Source: Candidatus Yonathbacteria bacterium RIFCSPLOWO2_01_FULL_47_33b
GTDB taxonomy: Bacteria > Patescibacteriota > Minisyncoccia > Phycocordibacterales > UBA1550
Assembly: GCA_001823575.1 (NCBI GenBank)
Contig: MHUW01000019.1
Coordinates: 1 to 52,200 of the forward strand
Direction of reading: 5' to 3'
Length of the DNA: 52,200 nt
Under the pieces are notes generated by a model. That model ran no database searches. It was not told where the DNA came from and was given only the letters and a program-made list of their open reading frames with translations. Made by a program: the position numbers and the translations under genes. Shown in pieces: positions 18,235 through 27,592 of the stretch. Position 1 is the stretch's first letter. The number at the start of each line of letters is the position of its first letter.

Positions 18235-18747
18235 CTATGTTTTACACATTAACGCAAGCTCACTTCTAAGTGCCCCGTAGACTGCAATATCGTGTAGAGC
18301 CTCTCTAATAATGCCAGCTTGCCGCATTACTCCTTCGAGGTGGAAACCAAGCCTCTCTAGGATTATGCGTTCTGCAGTATTATCATAAGACACATATGCC
18401 GTAAGTCTATGTGTCTTATGGTTTTCAAGAGTCCACGCAATCAACACCTGATGAGCGAAGGAGCCTAGTCCGATACGTCGCATGCTTGGCATTACGGTCA
18501 CACCAATTTCAAAGTGATTGAATGCTCGCGACAGATAGGAATAAGCATAGCCAACGTACAACCCATTATATACAATGATGAATACATATTTGAACATTTC
18601 ATCTTGTAATCGAAGGCTTTCAGCGATTCTTTCATAACTGATAGTCTTAGTGGGCTGGAAATTTCCTTGGACAGCCTCTGAGCAATAACATCCATAAAGA
18701 AAATCAATATGTTTTTTAGACACAACAGCTGGTTCTAGTTCTATCAT
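18235..18747 (-). CDS. GNAT family N-acetyltransferase
   Basis: MIELEPAVVSKK...; FEIGVTVMPSMRRIGLGSFAHQVLIAWTLENHKTHRLTAYVSYDNTAERIILERLGFHLEG. ATGA overlap with upstream rSAM stop. Confidence 0.85.
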   Translation of the reverse strand: MIELEPAVVSKKHIDFLYGCYCSEAVQGNFQPTKTISYERIAESLRLQDEMFKYVFIIVYNGLYVGYAYSYLSRAFNHFEIGVTVMPSMRRIGLGSFAHQVLIAWTLENHKTHRLTAYVSYDNTAERIILERLGFHLEGVMRQAGIIREALHDIAVYGALRSELALMCKT

Positions 18748-20111
18748 TTTACCCTCCATAACTGAATCGGCTTACCAATCCGTTCAAAGAACTGTAACTT
18801 TGCAAGAGCAAGATTTTTCGAATGATTATCACAGCCCTGAAAACGAACCGCGTCTGTATATTGCCCGGGGCATCCACCTTGACAGACTTGAAACAAGTTA
18901 CATTCTTTGCAGCTTGTATTATCAGAGATAGTACGTGATAACCGCACGCGAGCAATTGTGTTCCATATCTCCACGAATTGATCCGTGTGCAAGTGGCCAA
19001 GATGGGACATATTCTCACCAAATTGTTTCTGAAACAAAGTACAATAAGAAACGCCTTCAGGGCCAAAGGTAATTAGCCCTAAATCATGAGAACATGCTGG
19101 GTCTTGCAATGTCTTATGTTCTCGATCTAGTAACATAGGCCAGTCAAACACTTGTGTTAGGGAAAATTTTTTAATGGAGTGATTTCCTTTTTCCAGAAAC
19201 AGCAACAGCTTGTATGCTAAATCAGCAATATCTTGCACTCTTTTGGTCCCATCATCTATACACTTTCCTGTTACAGAAGGAACTTCTATAACCCAGTCTT
19301 TCACCCCTAAGTCTGAGGCCAATTTACACACCTCCTTAAGACTTTCTTTGTTCATCCAATCATCAGTAAGCATGCTTATAACCCGCACATGAATCCCTGC
19401 ATCTAAATACCTCGCGATGTTCAAGACAATTTCCTTGTGACTTTGAACCCCACGCAAAGTATTATGGGAAACCATTGTTCCGTCTAAACTAACCTGAACC
19501 CCTCGGACGAACGGATTATTTTGAAGTGCTTTTACTACAAAATCTTGACGTCTCCAACCATTAGTATTCAAGACTATGGGAATACAGTATTTTCGGGTAA
19601 GGACATCAACGGTCATTTCAAACTGAGACTGATTAATGCTTGCTTCCCCTCCAGAAAGCCTAACACTTTCAACGCCAAGTAATGACAGATTGCGTGCAGT
19701 AGTTAGTATCTCCTCGTTAGAGAACATTTGTTTCTTGGGCTCTCCATCATCAAAGAGGTAGTAGCAATGGCTGCATTTCATGTTGCACTTTCTTGTTAAA
19801 TGCCATATGGCATGTCTACATGGTGCAACCAAGTCATATGTTTCAACCAATTGATTCTGCCTACCACCATTTGGTTTTTCATTTAATTCAATGACTTCGA
19901 AACAAGCAGGGATTTCTTTGATCAAACTATCGAGCCCTGGAATTTCACAAATGGGCGTCAGTCCATCACACAATGATAGTGCTCGGAACAATTCTGGTGT
20001 TAACAGATAGGTTTCGCCATACAGAGTAACCGCAACACGGTCAGCATCACTTGGGTACTCACAATTGTGACGTCCTCGTAATATTGCTCCATCAAGTAAC
20101 TTAGGATACAT
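18744..20111 (-). CDS. Radical SAM/SPASM peptide maturase-like protein with N-terminal PqqD-like region
   Basis: Start at MYPKLLDG (RBS GGAGG); CNMKCSHC radical SAM motif; C-terminal SPASM-type CKECNLFQVCQGGCPGQ. Confidence 0.85.
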   Translation of the reverse strand: MYPKLLDGAILRGRHNCEYPSDADRVAVTLYGETYLLTPELFRALSLCDGLTPICEIPGLDSLIKEIPACFEVIELNEKPNGGRQNQLVETYDLVAPCRHAIWHLTRKCNMKCSHCYYLFDDGEPKKQMFSNEEILTTARNLSLLGVESVRLSGGEASINQSQFEMTVDVLTRKYCIPIVLNTNGWRRQDFVVKALQNNPFVRGVQVSLDGTMVSHNTLRGVQSHKEIVLNIARYLDAGIHVRVISMLTDDWMNKESLKEVCKLASDLGVKDWVIEVPSVTGKCIDDGTKRVQDIADLAYKLLLFLEKGNHSIKKFSLTQVFDWPMLLDREHKTLQDPACSHDLGLITFGPEGVSYCTLFQKQFGENMSHLGHLHTDQFVEIWNTIARVRLSRTISDNTSCKECNLFQVCQGGCPGQYTDAVRFQGCDNHSKNLALAKLQFFERIGKPIQLWRVK

Positions 20112-20130
20112 AATAACCTCCTTTTCTGAG

Positions 20131-20370
20131 TTAAGATTGAACAACAAGTGCATCTTCTGTAACCACTTTATTACAGTGATCACAGAATACACCAGAAACA
20201 CGAATGGTTCCTGTTGTAAATTTGAAGCAATGATTACAACGCAACAGTGGGGACGTACATTTCATACACCATCGATGGTCTTGGGACTTATCTTTGAGTA
20301 CAATGCCGGACGTCGTCCACCCGCATTTCACACAAAAGTATTTGCGTGACTGATCATGACTAATTAACAT
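20131..20370 (-). CDS. Small zinc-ribbon-like protein with four CxxC motifs
   Basis: 79 aa; CVKC, CMKC, CNHC, CDHC; RBS CTAAGGAG. Confidence 0.6.
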   Translation of the reverse strand: MLISHDQSRKYFCVKCGWTTSGIVLKDKSQDHRWCMKCTSPLLRCNHCFKFTTGTIRVSGVFCDHCNKVVTEDALVVQS

Positions 20371-20432
20371 GTTAATCTCCTTAGAACAGAGGTTGTATGT
20401 TGTTGAAAACTTTTCAATGTACTACTATCATA

Positions 20433-20458
20433 CTCAAAAAATAATAGCATTTTTTGAG
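20433..20458. repeat. Perfect inverted repeat upstream of the RiPP-like operon
   Basis: ctcaaaaaat aatagc attttttgag (10-bp arms). Confidence 0.6.
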
Positions 20459-20726
20459 CAAAAAGTCAAACTTTTCTGGCGGTACACTCAACCTTGAAGT
20501 GCAACACCTTCAACTGGTCTGCGCACATACTCGTCGCTCATTCAGCAGAATGACCTACTGGGTGGGCGGTCTTGATGAGTATCTGATACCCATCAACGTC
20601 GCCCAGTCCGGCATTTCAGACACAGGCTTGGCAACCTTTACCCCTTCGGTTCCCGCCCCGCCAGCAGTATGGCTCTTTGGCTCCGGCCTCATTGCCCTCG
20701 TCGGCATCTCGCGTCGCAAGAAGTAA
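20454..20726 (+). pseudogene. Degenerate VPxP/PEP-CTERM gene fragment (paralogue of 14101-14814)
   Basis: C-terminus VPAPPAVWLFGSGLIALVGISRRKK. The NTFNWS segment matching DTFNWS of the intact gene is in a different frame (20500, ends at TGA). Confidence 0.7.
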
Positions 20727-20741
20727 GTTTCAAATAGCACC

Positions 20742-20780
20742 CCAATCGGGTGGAGAATTCATTCTCCACCCGATTTTTTA
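20742..20780 (+). terminator. Terminator, near-identical to 14840-14876
   Basis: caatcgggtggagaattcattctccacccgatttttt. Confidence 0.8.
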
Positions 20781-20821
20781 TTATTATTGCGCTGAATTTC
20801 GCCATATGCTAGCATATACAT

Positions 20822-21016
20822 ATGAAAATATCTGATGAAAAAATGCAGAAACAGGTACGCATTGCCTCCAAAAAACTCGGTGTGACAGAAAACGAGATTG
20901 TTAAACGTGCTATTTCAAGCTACCTTGGAAACTTTGAAGACCTTGTAAATCTACAAAAGGAGCTTCACACTTGGGATATTTTATCAGCCAAGTCTATGCG
21001 TAAGTATAATTTCTAG
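20822..21016 (+). CDS. Putative antitoxin (ribbon-helix-helix-like)
   Basis: 64 aa, directly upstream of MazF-like toxin. Confidence 0.6.
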   Translation: MKISDEKMQKQVRIASKKLGVTENEIVKRAISSYLGNFEDLVNLQKELHTWDILSAKSMRKYNF

Positions 21017-21021
21017 CCGAC

Positions 21022-21345
21022 ATGAAGCCTGGTGATATTTGGATTGTTCATATACCAGAGCTTGGCACCCATGAGCAAAGTGGCGTTCGTCCGGCTGTCA
21101 TCGTGGCGTCGGTAACAAAAACGATAGTAACCATCATCCCCTGCACGAGCAACAAAGCGGCCCTGAGGTTTCCTTTTACCTTGTCTATCACACCAACTGA
21201 AAAAAATGGTTTAACTTCAACCTCTATAGCCCTCATTTTCCACATTCGTGCGATTGATACTAGTTTGCTCAAGAAAAAAGCAGGCGAGCTCAGTAAAAAA
21301 GATTTTGCGTCAATCAAGAAAGAAGCACGAAAACTTATTGGGTAA
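21022..21345 (+). CDS. MazF/PemK-family toxin
   Basis: MKPGDIWIVHIPELGTHEQSGVRPAVIVAS... typical PemK N-terminus. Confidence 0.85.
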   Translation: MKPGDIWIVHIPELGTHEQSGVRPAVIVASVTKTIVTIIPCTSNKAALRFPFTLSITPTEKNGLTSTSIALIFHIRAIDTSLLKKKAGELSKKDFASIKKEARKLIG

Positions 21346-21349
21346 ATAC

Positions 21350-21695
21350 CTACTCCCCTTTCTCGTATATTTGATGAGCGACGAGGTCTTGATAGTGCGG
21401 CGAGTTGGTCATCAGCTCGTCGTGGGACCCTTCGGCAACAATTTTGCCCTTTTCCATAACAATTATTTTATCTGCATTACGAACCGTAGAAAGGCGATGC
21501 GCGACAATGATGGTTGTCTTGCCTTTTGAAACTTCGTTAATCGCATCCATAACATATTTTTCATTCACGGTGTCGAGGCTTGCGGTAGCTTCATCAAAAA
21601 GAAGTATCTGTGGGTCTTTGACGATAGCGCGAGCAATACCAATACGCTGACACTCGAGAGCTTGATCCCCCGCTCCCCCACCAGCGTATCCTGTT
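21350..21695 (-). pseudogene. C-terminal ABC-transporter ATPase remnant with internal frameshift
   Basis: [15 protein letters not shown] in one frame, [26 protein letters not shown]...[25 protein letters not shown] in another; no N-terminal part. Confidence 0.8.
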
Positions 21696-21711
21696 TTTAG
21701 GGTTGCTCCAA

Positions 21712-22248
21712 TTATTCTACAATATTTAGCAAATCACTTACTTCTTTAATGCTTTGCAAATCATGAGGCATTATTTCAGGTATTTTCGAAACTTCGTTTT
21801 CAATAAAAAAGGAATCAATGCCGACATCCTTGGCTGCTAAATAATCATAGTGATAACTATCGCCAACCATTAATGCGTCCTCTTTACTTAGGTTTAGTGT
21901 TTTTATAATCTCTAACATAATTCCAGCTTTCCCTTGGGGATCACTGCCTAGAGAAGAGCGGTATGAGTGAAATAAGTTAACGAGGCCAAAATATTCGAGC
22001 CTTTCCTTAATCTCTCTAACGGCAATCTCTTCGGCATATGGGTTTGCTGAAATTACAACAAGATAAACCCCCTTATCGCTAAGTATCTCAAGCGTCTCCT
22101 TAATTCTTGGCGTAAGCTCTAAGTGTTCTAAGTAGTTATCTTTTGTTAAGGGGTCATTGTATATCCAGTGAGGTTTCTGGGTTCGTTTAGTTGCTTTTGG
22201 GTACCAAAGGGTTCCATCTCCGTCAAGGAAAATTATTTTCTTTTTCAT
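21712..22248 (-). CDS. HAD-family hydrolase
   Basis: FLDGDGTLW motif [19 protein letters not shown] motif IV. Confidence 0.85.
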   Translation of the reverse strand: MKKKIIFLDGDGTLWYPKATKRTQKPHWIYNDPLTKDNYLEHLELTPRIKETLEILSDKGVYLVVISANPYAEEIAVREIKERLEYFGLVNLFHSYRSSLGSDPQGKAGIMLEIIKTLNLSKEDALMVGDSYHYDYLAAKDVGIDSFFIENEVSKIPEIMPHDLQSIKEVSDLLNIVE

Positions 22249-22273
22249 ATTTTTATTCTTTTATGCTATGACC

Positions 22274-22612
22274 CTAATCAAACACCTCAATTCGAAATCC
22301 GACTACTCCATTTTTTTGTTCCTCTTCGTCTGAATAAAACTGTTTGATTTCATTATGTAAAAACTCCTTGCTCTCTCCGCCAAAAAGAGTAGGCTCGTGG
22401 TCTGCAAAAAGTTCCTTAAACGACGGGTACCGAAGGATGTCCGTTACTCGCGCCCTGACGTTGTTCTCTGGGTGATCATTCTCACTAAACTCAATTTCAT
22501 CGCCGATGGCAATCTGCTGTCGTTTTTCGTCATAAAGACGCGATTCAATCACTTTTTCTTTACGAACAATTTTTTCAAATGGCTCGGTAGCTACTTTCAT
22601 TTGATGTTGCAT
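22274..22612 (-). CDS. ASCH-domain protein
   Basis: EPFEKIVRKEKVIESRLYDEKRQQIAIGDEIEF; start likely MQHQMKVATEP. Confidence 0.7.
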   Translation of the reverse strand: MQHQMKVATEPFEKIVRKEKVIESRLYDEKRQQIAIGDEIEFSENDHPENNVRARVTDILRYPSFKELFADHEPTLFGGESKEFLHNEIKQFYSDEEEQKNGVVGFRIEVFD

Positions 22613-22706
22613 AGTTATTTTATGATTTGCAAATAAGAGGGGCAATAAAAACTCAAACAATGCCTCGGGTTTTATCCCAATTACTTTTTAGCTTTTTCTT
22701 CTAAAT

Positions 22707-22991
22707 TTATCCCAGCTGAACTTTTTTTCCTAGGGCGTGCGCGACACGATTGAGTGTATCCAACGAGATACTATATCTCCCACTCTCAATACGAGCAACG
22801 ACTGACTGTGGCATATGTGCTTTCTTGGCAAAAGTTTCCTGGGTTAATTTTTTTTGAAGACGGAGACTCTTGATTTCAGCTGCCATTTTAAGCCTAAAAA
22901 TTTCTTCGTTGTAGGCTTCTTTAAATTCCGGAGATTTAAGTGCTTTATCAAGAACTTGCCTAAGTGTTTTTGTTTTCGTTGTTGTTTTCAT
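22707..22991 (-). CDS. XRE-family HTH antitoxin (HigA-like)
   Basis: LTQETFAKKAHMPQSVVARIESGRYSISLDTLNRVAHALG. Confidence 0.8.
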   Translation of the reverse strand: MKTTTKTKTLRQVLDKALKSPEFKEAYNEEIFRLKMAAEIKSLRLQKKLTQETFAKKAHMPQSVVARIESGRYSISLDTLNRVAHALGKKVQLG

Positions 22992-22995
22992 ATTT

Positions 22996-23298
22996 TTATT
23001 GCATCATTTTGTAGATATCCTCTGCTTTATGTATCTCTTGTATCGGTGTTTTTTGACTCTTTTTGATAAATCCTCGTACAAAATAGATGGTGTTTTTCTT
23101 TATAAAAAAGAGCAGCCTGTATTTTTTGACGACCAACTCTCTGATGGGACTCTTGAGCAGTTTTGTGTAAACGGTATCAAAATCTGTCTCCATAGTTTTG
23201 ATATGAGCTAAAATCTTAGCTTTATCTGCTTCAGAGAGTTGATAAATGAAATCTAATGCTTCATCAAAGAAACGAATTTCAAAATTTTTTATGGACAT
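22996..23298 (-). CDS. RelE/HigB-like toxin
   Basis: 100 aa; IRELVVKKYRLLFFIKKNTIYFVRGFIKKSQKTP. Confidence 0.8.
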   Translation of the reverse strand: MSIKNFEIRFFDEALDFIYQLSEADKAKILAHIKTMETDFDTVYTKLLKSPIRELVVKKYRLLFFIKKNTIYFVRGFIKKSQKTPIQEIHKAEDIYKMMQ

Positions 23299-23402
23299 AT
23301 AGATAACCTACTCAATAATATTCGACCATTTCTAACATACTGAGATTATAGCAAAAATGCTATAATTGTGTCAATGGCTTACTGCTCTATATTTTAGAGC
23401 TC

Positions 23403-24755
23403 TTATTTCACCACCGGGAATGAAATCACAAAGTCGGTGCCTTTGCCTTTTATGGACTCGACGGAGATTTTGCCGCCCATATTGTTGACGACTTGTGCAG
23501 CTATCCAGAGGCCGAGGCCGGTACCACGAATATCCTCGGTGTCCTTTGAACGCACGCGGAAAAACTTACTGAAAAGACTCTTTTGGTCCTCGGCGGAGAT
23601 GCCGATGCCAGTATCACGCACGCGGATTGAAAGGATGCTGTGCTCTGTTTCTGCAAAAACCTTTACTGAACCGCTCGGCGTATATTTAATAGAGTTACCA
23701 ATAATGTTCACGAGAATCTGGCGGAGCTTCTCGGGGTCCACATTGATATTGGGCAAGTCCTTTTTCTCGTAGGATATTTCGAGGCCTTTTTCGCGTGCTA
23801 CATACTGGAACGATTCGATGACTTTTTCTATGATAGGCGTTGCATTTATTGATGCCATATTAAACGTCATTCTTCCCTGCCCAAGGCGAATAACATCGAG
23901 GACGTCAGTAATGAGCGCATTCAACTGATCCACCGACGCCATAATGCGCGTGGTATTTTCTCGGTCATCGTCTTTGAGGTTTTGTGACTCTGAAAGCATA
24001 TCGGCATAGCCCTTTACTACCGTGAGTGGGGTGCGGAGCTCGTGTGCCGCCATTGAGATGAAGTCGTCTTTCATCTGGTCGATATCCTGAAGTTTTTTGT
24101 AGAGGACGGTGTAGTCGATAATCTTTGCCTGACGCAAAAGGAGTATAGAAATAGCAAGAACAATAAAAAAGAGGAAGTAATATGCACTACGAATATTTTG
24201 CATCGCTATCGCATCGACTGATGCCATCGACACACTAATGAGCAAAATTCCTGAGAGTACCCCGGTCTCACGATCAACGATTCCCCGTACCACGTTCCAA
24301 TGTCGCTCACCGTTTACCGGCACCGTGAAGAGTTTTGAACTATCGCCTTTGACCCCCACCTCGTTGTAAATGAAATCGTTGTTTTCGTCAGCGGTCCCAA
24401 CCTCCTCTTTGTTAAGCGATGCAATGACGGTACGTTTGCCGCCGTCGAGCGAGAGGACTTTGAATTCGCTGATAGACTGTTCATTTTGCGCCTTAATACG
24501 CTCGATACTTTCCTGCAGAAACGCTGGCTCGTTCATACGAGAAGAAGCGAGCTCAACAAAAATATCCTGCATAACTCCTACGCGCTCTTTTTCTAGGCGC
24601 TCCTGGTTACTCTTTGCGACCGAAAGGAACTTCTGTCCGCTCGCCAGGAATGCCAAAGGAATGACGATAATGAGAAAAATCGTATAGATAATCTGCGGAT
24701 TGTTCCTGGCAAAAAGAAATCCTTGAGAAAAATAGCTGGGGATACGTTTGAACAT
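23403..24755 (-). CDS. Membrane sensor histidine kinase
   Basis: HELRTPLTVVKGYADML (H-box), N-box NIIGNSIKYTP, GTGLGLWIA. Confidence 0.9.
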   Translation of the reverse strand: MFKRIPSYFSQGFLFARNNPQIIYTIFLIIVIPLAFLASGQKFLSVAKSNQERLEKERVGVMQDIFVELASSRMNEPAFLQESIERIKAQNEQSISEFKVLSLDGGKRTVIASLNKEEVGTADENNDFIYNEVGVKGDSSKLFTVPVNGERHWNVVRGIVDRETGVLSGILLISVSMASVDAIAMQNIRSAYYFLFFIVLAISILLLRQAKIIDYTVLYKKLQDIDQMKDDFISMAAHELRTPLTVVKGYADMLSESQNLKDDDRENTTRIMASVDQLNALITDVLDVIRLGQGRMTFNMASINATPIIEKVIESFQYVAREKGLEISYEKKDLPNINVDPEKLRQILVNIIGNSIKYTPSGSVKVFAETEHSILSIRVRDTGIGISAEDQKSLFSKFFRVRSKDTEDIRGTGLGLWIAAQVVNNMGGKISVESIKGKGTDFVISFPVVK

Positions 24756-24764
24756 TTTTATGGA

Positions 24765-26306
24765 CTATTCAGTGGTCTTGCTCATCCTGACACCGAGGAA
24801 TAGAAAGACTGAAATGAGGACGAGGATGATGACCGTAACGATCCCATAGAAATAATTATTTTGAACAAAACTAGGGGCGGCTTGTGCCTGTGGTATCGCG
24901 AGGGCCTCCTCCACCGTAATAGCGCTTGCGGTCTTTACGAATGGGAGAGGATTACTCTTTACGACGACTTTGCCTTTTACATCGGTAATACCGACATACA
25001 CCTGGTGGTTACCGTCCTCAAGCTCCTTGTCGAGGGTGTAGTTCCAGTTACCTTCGCTGTCGGTCTTGACCGTGACGACGATAGGGAGACTAAAGATATA
25101 CACGGTTACGAAACTATTGGGAAGTGCTTTACCACGGAAGGTTAACTTGCTGGCGGTCTGCGTGCCATCTGGTTTGGTGATTACTTCTGCCACCTGCACC
25201 GCTTCAACCTTGAAGGTTGTCTCGTCCACAACGCCACGCTCTTGCTCGGTGAGCACCTGCTCAAGCTTGAGGACGCTGTCTTCAACTTTTTGTGTTAGGG
25301 GATCTACCGCTCCTGCAACTGGTGCTTCTCCCCCGCGAGCGGTGCGCACAATCTCCGCGATGACCTCTTGTCTTTTTGCGGTGTCGCCTTTTTCGAGGGC
25401 GTCTTTAAGCTCTTGTGACTTTTCGTTGATTACTTTTTCATAGTCGACAGGGGTTGTTAATTTTGAGGGGCGAGCAGTGGTACCAATTATCCCTGTCTTT
25501 GAAATAACCCTCTGCTCTACCGCAGGCTGTGCACTTATTTCTGCTACAGACTTTTCCACCTGTAGCGAAAGTGCTTGCTGTGCCTGTTCCAACCTCCTTT
25601 GTTTTTCAGCTTCAATCCTCCTCAAATATTCTTGATTAGAAAGCGTGCTCGTAACGGCAGGTGCTGTTCTGGTTGATGTATTGCTGGTCACCGCCTCCTC
25701 ACTCTTTTCGTTCTTTACGGTGACCTGTATTGCACTACTGCGCGTCACTACACCATTAAAATCCTCTACTCTTGCAAACAAAAGATACGAGCCATTCTGC
25801 GTACGAGAAAGAGAGTCCCATGCATATACCCATTGTGCGCTTGCCGGATCAAACGTTGCCTGCCCAAGGTGCATCACAACTGACGATCCCGCAGGGGTAA
25901 TACCCACCCCCACAGACTGAGCCTTGCGACTTACCTTTACCACCACACGCTCTGTTCCTGAGATAGTTGTATCACCACCTTGTAATACTACATAGGCCTT
26001 AATAGGCGCGAGGGTTTGCGTCGAGGTGATTTGGGTTGTGGGTGCCGTGGCGGTATTAACTGTAGATGTGGTAATGGTGTCGGTGGTAGGCGTTGCGGTG
26101 ACTTGCGTGTCTGCTGTTTTAACGGTCGTGTCTGTCGTATCGCTAGTTGACGTTGTAGTCATTGTATCGGTAGACCCCGTCGTGGTATTGGTTAGGCTTG
26201 TTGTGGTATTTTGCAAAAAATCTGCCGCCAACGCAGTGTACGCCATAGCACTTAAAAAACTTACTCCCATCACAACGCCTATTATTTTTTTCATATTATT
26301 TTTCAT
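24765..26306 (-). CDS. Secreted/anchored protein with Thr-rich low-complexity N-terminus and Ig-like segment
   Basis: 513 aa; signal peptide, TTSLTNTTTGSTDTMTTT... tract, C-terminal TM. Confidence 0.6.
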   Translation of the reverse strand: MKNNMKKIIGVVMGVSFLSAMAYTALAADFLQNTTTSLTNTTTGSTDTMTTTSTSDTTDTTVKTADTQVTATPTTDTITTSTVNTATAPTTQITSTQTLAPIKAYVVLQGGDTTISGTERVVVKVSRKAQSVGVGITPAGSSVVMHLGQATFDPASAQWVYAWDSLSRTQNGSYLLFARVEDFNGVVTRSSAIQVTVKNEKSEEAVTSNTSTRTAPAVTSTLSNQEYLRRIEAEKQRRLEQAQQALSLQVEKSVAEISAQPAVEQRVISKTGIIGTTARPSKLTTPVDYEKVINEKSQELKDALEKGDTAKRQEVIAEIVRTARGGEAPVAGAVDPLTQKVEDSVLKLEQVLTEQERGVVDETTFKVEAVQVAEVITKPDGTQTASKLTFRGKALPNSFVTVYIFSLPIVVTVKTDSEGNWNYTLDKELEDGNHQVYVGITDVKGKVVVKSNPLPFVKTASAITVEEALAIPQAQAAPSFVQNNYFYGIVTVIILVLISVFLFLGVRMSKTTE

Positions 26307-26316
26307 ATTATTAAAA

Positions 26317-27288
26317 TTATATCAAACTTTTTACTGCCTCCTTGATTGAATCCTTGCCCATACCATAATGCTCGATGAGCTCAAGCGGGGTACCCGACTG
26401 ACCAAACTCATCCTGCACGCCAACAAACTTCATCCGTGTGGGATGTTCTACGGCAAGTATCTCGGCAACCGCAGAGCCCATACCGCCAGCTACCTGGTGC
26501 TCCTCTACGGTCACGATAGCACCACACTCTTTTGCGAGAGCAATCACCGCCTCGCGGTCCATCGGCTTCACGGTGCCGATATTCATTACCACTGCACCAA
26601 TCCCCTCACCCGCGAGCTCGTGCGCTGCCATAATAGCGTTGTACACGAGCGACCCACAGGCAATAATGCCTACTGAAACCTTCACGCCCTCGGGGCGATA
26701 AAAAATCTGTGCTTTGCCGATTTCAAACGGTGTGTCTACGGTCGTGATGATGGGTGTCTTTTCGCGAGCAAGACGAATGTATGTTGGCGAGCTTGTCTTT
26801 GCCATCGCGAGCGTTGCTTTTTTTGCCTCGATACTATCGCACGGGGTAATGACCACCATACGCGGGATCACGCGCGTCAGCGCGATATCCTCCACCGCTT
26901 GATGCGTACCGCCGTCGGGGCCTACGGACACACCCGCGTGTGAGCCGACAATTTTTACGGGGCGGTCATTGTAGCAAATCGTCGTGCGTATTTGCTCCCA
27001 GTTGCGACCGGGACTAAACATTGCATACGAAGAAACAAAAGGAATCTTGCCCATCGCCGCCATACCGCTTGCCACCGATGCTGCTGATTGCTCCATGATA
27101 CCCATTTCAAAAAAACGCTGAGGGAACTCCTTGGCAAACGCATCCATCTTGGTCGACTCGGTAAGGTCGCAACACATCGCCACCACACGCTCATCCGCAC
27201 GCCCTGCCTCAAGCAAGCCCTCGCCGAATCCTTGGCGAATCGGCGCCTGTTCTACATCTGCATCAAAAAGTTTTGGATTGAGGTTCAT
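26317..27288 (-). CDS. Transketolase, C-terminal subunit
   Basis: 323 aa; pyrimidine-binding/C-terminal transketolase domains (DLTESTKMDAFAKEFPQRFFEMGIMEQ). Confidence 0.9.
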   Translation of the reverse strand: MNLNPKLFDADVEQAPIRQGFGEGLLEAGRADERVVAMCCDLTESTKMDAFAKEFPQRFFEMGIMEQSAASVASGMAAMGKIPFVSSYAMFSPGRNWEQIRTTICYNDRPVKIVGSHAGVSVGPDGGTHQAVEDIALTRVIPRMVVITPCDSIEAKKATLAMAKTSSPTYIRLAREKTPIITTVDTPFEIGKAQIFYRPEGVKVSVGIIACGSLVYNAIMAAHELAGEGIGAVVMNIGTVKPMDREAVIALAKECGAIVTVEEHQVAGGMGSAVAEILAVEHPTRMKFVGVQDEFGQSGTPLELIEHYGMGKDSIKEAVKSLI

Positions 27289-27292
27289 ATGC

Positions 27293-27565
27293 TTATTTTA
27301 CCATCAAGCGAAGCCCAAGACCAGCAGTAACTTTTTGGATGAACGAAAGCGTCGGATTACTGCGCCCTGATTCAAACCGAGCAAGAGCAGATTGGGTCAC
27401 ACCGATTTCCGTCGCGAGCTCTTTTTGTGTAAGCTTTTTCTGGCCCCGCTTCTTAATAATAGCTTCAATGAGATCAAATTCTAAATCGGCCTCAGTCATC
27501 GCCTTGCGTACACCAGGGCGCTTCATAGAAGCTTTTTTAAATTGTGCAAATGTTTTCATTTTCAT
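27293..27565 (-). CDS. XRE-family HTH antitoxin
   Basis: KLTQKELATEIGVTQSALARFESGRSNPTLSFIQKVTAGLG. Confidence 0.8.
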   Translation of the reverse strand: MKMKTFAQFKKASMKRPGVRKAMTEADLEFDLIEAIIKKRGQKKLTQKELATEIGVTQSALARFESGRSNPTLSFIQKVTAGLGLRLMVK

Positions 27566-27592
27566 AATGTTTAATATACCATATATGTTATA

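Noticed and set aside
18037-18252. 71-aa plus-strand ORF over the candidate peptide
   Set aside because: Antisense to an RBS-supported peptide ORF with a minus-strand terminator; composition is not protein-like.
23330-23402. Short AT-rich inverted motifs upstream of the HigBA-like toxin (tagcaaaaatgctat)
   Set aside because: Consistent with an ordinary TA promoter/operator; not distinctive enough to report separately.
25985-26220. ACT/GTT-rich tract considered as a tandem repeat or CRISPR-like array
   Set aside because: It is low-complexity Thr/Ser coding sequence in the 513-aa secreted protein, without regular repeat-spacer structure.
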